From contig CAZZEC010000008.1 in NCBI GenBank assembly GCA_964652565.1, positions 1 through 64,000 of the forward strand: a stretch of DNA of 64,000 bases, given 5' to 3'. Position numbers and translations under genes: made by a program. The stretch's first letter is position 1, and every line of letters begins with the position of its first letter. Below, one piece after another: positions 61,821 through 64,000 of this stretch. This stretch comes from JBCCTX01 sp964652565 (GTDB taxonomy: Bacteria; Bacteroidota; Bacteroidia; J057). The notes below the pieces were generated by a model. The model was not told the origin of the DNA. It saw only the letters and a list, made by a program, of their open reading frames with translations, and searched no databases.

Positions 61821-62806
61821 TAGCGAAAGGCTACACTGGCAAAAGCCAACCCGCTACCCGTACCGATAAAGTATATCAGATCATTGTGCTGGATTTTGCC
61901 CTCCTGAAAGGCATCATCCAGTGCTATGGGTATGGCTGCAGAGCCAGGATACGCACATTTTTCCATGATATAATGTCCCTTATCATATGGAACACCAAGA
62001 TTATCTAAGGTCATCCTGATACTCCTGATGTTGATTTGTGTGAGAAAATAGTGATCTACTTCTTCCGCGGATACTCTCAGTCGTTTACAAAGATTCTTTG
62101 CCATCCTTGTCCACATTTGGGGATTGAGCTCTGGCGGAAACCGGTATACGATCTTAAGCAGATGCTCCTTATTGTCAATAAGATCATGAGTAGATGGATG
62201 TTTAGTTCCCCCACCATAAATTCCCATTCCGTCATAATACTGTCCAAGTGTCATCAGTTCACTACACAAATACCCTCTGTCTTCGCAGTCTTCTGCTTTT
62301 AATATTACGGCTCCAGCACCATCAGAAAATAGTGAAACGGTCTTTTTATCCTCCTTGTTGAGGTATTTACTCATCGCATAAGCACCAATTACCAGTGCAT
62401 AGTTACAGGTTTTTTCATCTCTCACATATCTCGCAGCAACATCCAACGCAGTAATAAAACCTGCACAGGCAGAGTTGAGATCAAAGGTTCCTGCGGAACC
62501 AGCCTCCAGATGAAACTGCACAATTGAGGCAGTAGATGGTGTAAGATATTCAGGCGTATCGGTGGCCACAATAATGAGGTTGATTTGGTTTCCTGTGATA
62601 CCTGCCCTTTTCATGGCTATTCTTGCGGCATGTACGCATAGGTCAACAGTGGATTCATCTTCTCTACACCAATATCTTTGATAGATATTCAGGTTTTGTC
62701 TTAACCAGGTATCTACATCCTCGCCCAATAATGCATTGAAATAACTGTTGGGAAGCAATCTCTTAGGGAAGTAGGCACCAGTAGCATGAATAACAGCATT
62801 ACGCAT
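61817..62806 (-). CDS. Ketoacyl-ACP synthase III-like protein lacking His and Asn
   Basis: This 329-residue thiolase-fold protein of the FabH family carries the acyl-accepting Cys114 in DLNSACAGFITALD. FabH enzymes need a His in HQAN and an Asn in GNTSA for decarboxylative condensation. Here the first site reads LTQIN (Thr256) and the second AYPGSAA (Tyr286 at the Asn position), so both are replaced. The enzyme may only transfer acyl groups, as some KSIII-like acyltransferases do. It lies 21 bp after a GT2 gene in the same direction and probably shares its transcript, which hints at glycolipid or acylated-glycan synthesis. Function otherwise unknown. Confidence 0.85.
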   Translation of the reverse strand: MRNAVIHATGAYFPKRLLPNSYFNALLGEDVDTWLRQNLNIYQRYWCREDESTVDLCVHAARIAMKRAGITGNQINLIIVATDTPEYLTPSTASIVQFHLEAGSAGTFDLNSACAGFITALDVAARYVRDEKTCNYALVIGAYAMSKYLNKEDKKTVSLFSDGAGAVILKAEDCEDRGYLCSELMTLGQYYDGMGIYGGGTKHPSTHDLIDNKEHLLKIVYRFPPELNPQMWTRMAKNLCKRLRVSAEEVDHYFLTQINIRSIRMTLDNLGVPYDKGHYIMEKCAYPGSAAIPIALDDAFQEGKIQHNDLIYFIGTGSGLAFASVAFRY

Positions 62807-62827
62807 ATACAGATGTTAAATAGAAAG

Positions 62828-63868
62828 TTAATGAAAATTCCGCATTAGCTCAGACCAATTCTTTTTTCCTCTGATAAAAAATTGCCAAACTATACTCCCC
62901 TTGTAGAATCCGGAAGTGGGATAATGATTTGGAATATTCAATTGATAAACTGTCTTCTTCTTCTGTGTCCATTTACGAAGGTTTCTTACATAATCTTTGT
63001 GTCCGCGAAAAATAGCGCGTAGGGTGGCCATGTCTCCTGAAAAAATGCTTTTGATCCCCCAGATATAGTCCATTAACATCCTAAATATAATTGTACGTAA
63101 TTGTGCTTTTGATGGAAGGTTTTTGTGCAACATGATGAGGTTGTTTCTTACATTGAGATAGGTTTTTCTGGGATTTCCCTGAGGCAAGGTTCCCCCTCCC
63201 ACATGATATACCATGCTATCGGGTCTGTAAGATACCTCATAGCCAAAATTGTGTAATCTCCAGCAAAAATCGATCTCTTCCATATGTGCAAAAAAGTCAG
63301 GATCAAACAAGCCACCAACTTTTGAGATAACTTCTGTACGGATCAAACAACAGGCGCCGGTAGCCCAAAATATCTTTAAGCGATCATCATATTGTCCGTG
63401 GTCGACTTCAACTTCATCAAACATTCTTCCCCTGCAAAAGGGATACCCCAACCAATCTATAAATCCGCCGGCAGCACCAGCATATTCAAATTGATCCTTT
63501 TGGTGCCAGGCTCGTATCTTGGGTTGAACGGCAGCAATTTCTGTATGACTGTCCAGTTCATCTACCAATGGCTCGATCCATCCAGGTGTAACTTCTACAT
63601 CGCTATTGAGCAGTGCAATATATGGCGTATGAATATGAGGAATGGCTTTGTTATTTCCTTCTGCAAACCCGTAATTCTGATCTAGTTCGAGGATATCTAT
63701 ATCGGGAAAATGATCGCGAACGAAATCTAGGCTTTCATCTTCAGATCCATTGTCGACCAACAGGACGGCAAAGGATGGAAAGGTACTTTTCACAACAAAA
63801 GGAAGAAATTTTTTCAACCATTTTATTCCGTTCCAGTTTAAAATGACGACGGTTACAGTTTTATCCAT
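62828..63868 (-). CDS. Family 2 glycosyltransferase
   Basis: This 346-residue GT-A fold enzyme, similar to rhamnosyltransferase WbbL-type proteins, starts MDKTVTVVILNWNGIKWL. The acidic nucleotide-sugar site is VDNGSEDES near residue 38, and ALLNSDVEVTPGW around 85-97 carries the metal-binding Asp. Acceptor-side motifs FFAHMEEIDFCWRLHNFGYEV and VGGGTLPQGNPRKTYLNVRNN are typical of this subfamily. It has no signal peptide. It is followed 21 bp later by the KSIII-like gene on the same strand. The upstream region to the window end (63869-64000) shows no gene. Confidence 0.93.
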   Translation of the reverse strand: MDKTVTVVILNWNGIKWLKKFLPFVVKSTFPSFAVLLVDNGSEDESLDFVRDHFPDIDILELDQNYGFAEGNNKAIPHIHTPYIALLNSDVEVTPGWIEPLVDELDSHTEIAAVQPKIRAWHQKDQFEYAGAAGGFIDWLGYPFCRGRMFDEVEVDHGQYDDRLKIFWATGACCLIRTEVISKVGGLFDPDFFAHMEEIDFCWRLHNFGYEVSYRPDSMVYHVGGGTLPQGNPRKTYLNVRNNLIMLHKNLPSKAQLRTIIFRMLMDYIWGIKSIFSGDMATLRAIFRGHKDYVRNLRKWTQKKKTVYQLNIPNHYPTSGFYKGSIVWQFFIRGKKNWSELMRNFH

Positions 63869-64000
63869 ACCTTGTAATTATTCTCTTGCAAGATAAGTCA
63901 ATGTGGAGGAAAGATAAATGGAAAATGCACAGCCAATTCATACATCACTAATTTATGGGTTTTATTGATAAACAACATTCTACACAGGAAGAGGAAGAGA

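Overview
This window looks like the chromosome of a member of the Bacteroidota, most likely the Cytophagales (Cyclobacteriaceae or Flammeovirgaceae-like). The evidence is AT-rich DNA, a type IX secretion (T9SS) C-terminal sorting domain, a SusC/TonB-type receptor with an N-terminal carboxypeptidase-like domain, and many SPII lipoproteins. A DUF2027-Smr protein, DUF4199, a TRL-like protein and a DUF3500 protein point the same way, as do several upstream motifs matching the Bacteroidota -7 element TAnnTTTG. I see no rRNA or tRNA gene, no CRISPR array and no intact insertion sequence. The gene content is mostly chromosomal housekeeping plus surface and envelope functions.

Layout. 1-5.7 kb (minus strand): a DUF3500 protein cut by the window edge, two small lipoproteins and smc. 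5.9-8.2 kb (plus): two small hypotheticals and a membrane-anchored subtilase. 8.2-12.3 kb: DUF2027-Smr, a secreted orphan, a 2Fe-2S ferredoxin and a methyltransferase. 12.5-15.9 kb: Nudix hydrolase, polysaccharide flippase, pdxH, cutA and a GNAT acetyltransferase. 16.4-22.3 kb: a complete tripartite RND efflux operon (adaptor, pump, TolC). 22.4-24.9 kb: two lipoproteins and a beta-barrel. 25-33.6 kb: Na+/solute symporter, transketolase, esterase-like lipoprotein, HupE/UreJ protein, M1 peptidase and a beta-barrel.

33.6-35.3 kb is the most unusual stretch. It holds a conserved-type hypothetical gene, about 590 bp without a gene, and then a tandem array of four 53-54 bp hairpin units ending in a terminator. 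The units show compensatory base changes, so this is probably a structured non-coding RNA. 35.3-44.6 kb: aroQ, xerD, a GT-C-like membrane protein, a huge SBBP-repeat T9SS lipoprotein, an oxidoreductase, a cytochrome/beta-propeller lipoprotein and moaD-moaE. 44.6-51.6 kb: a TonB receptor, a hypothetical and pstSCAB. 51.7-55.3 kb: purK, an orphan receiver-domain protein flanked by two matching palindromes, and a 30-residue membrane microprotein overlapping an O-antigen ligase-like gene. 55.4-63.9 kb: mdh, a SPOR-like coiled-coil protein, a phosphopantetheinyl transferase, a redoxin, a lipoprotein, pyrD, DUF4199, and a GT2/ketosynthase III-like pair.

Genes that plausibly work together are the RND triplet, pstSCAB (phosphate uptake), moaDE (molybdopterin synthase), the Nudix-flippase overlap, the microprotein-ligase overlap and the GT2-KSIII pair. 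Family names come from my recognition of motifs; no database search was run.
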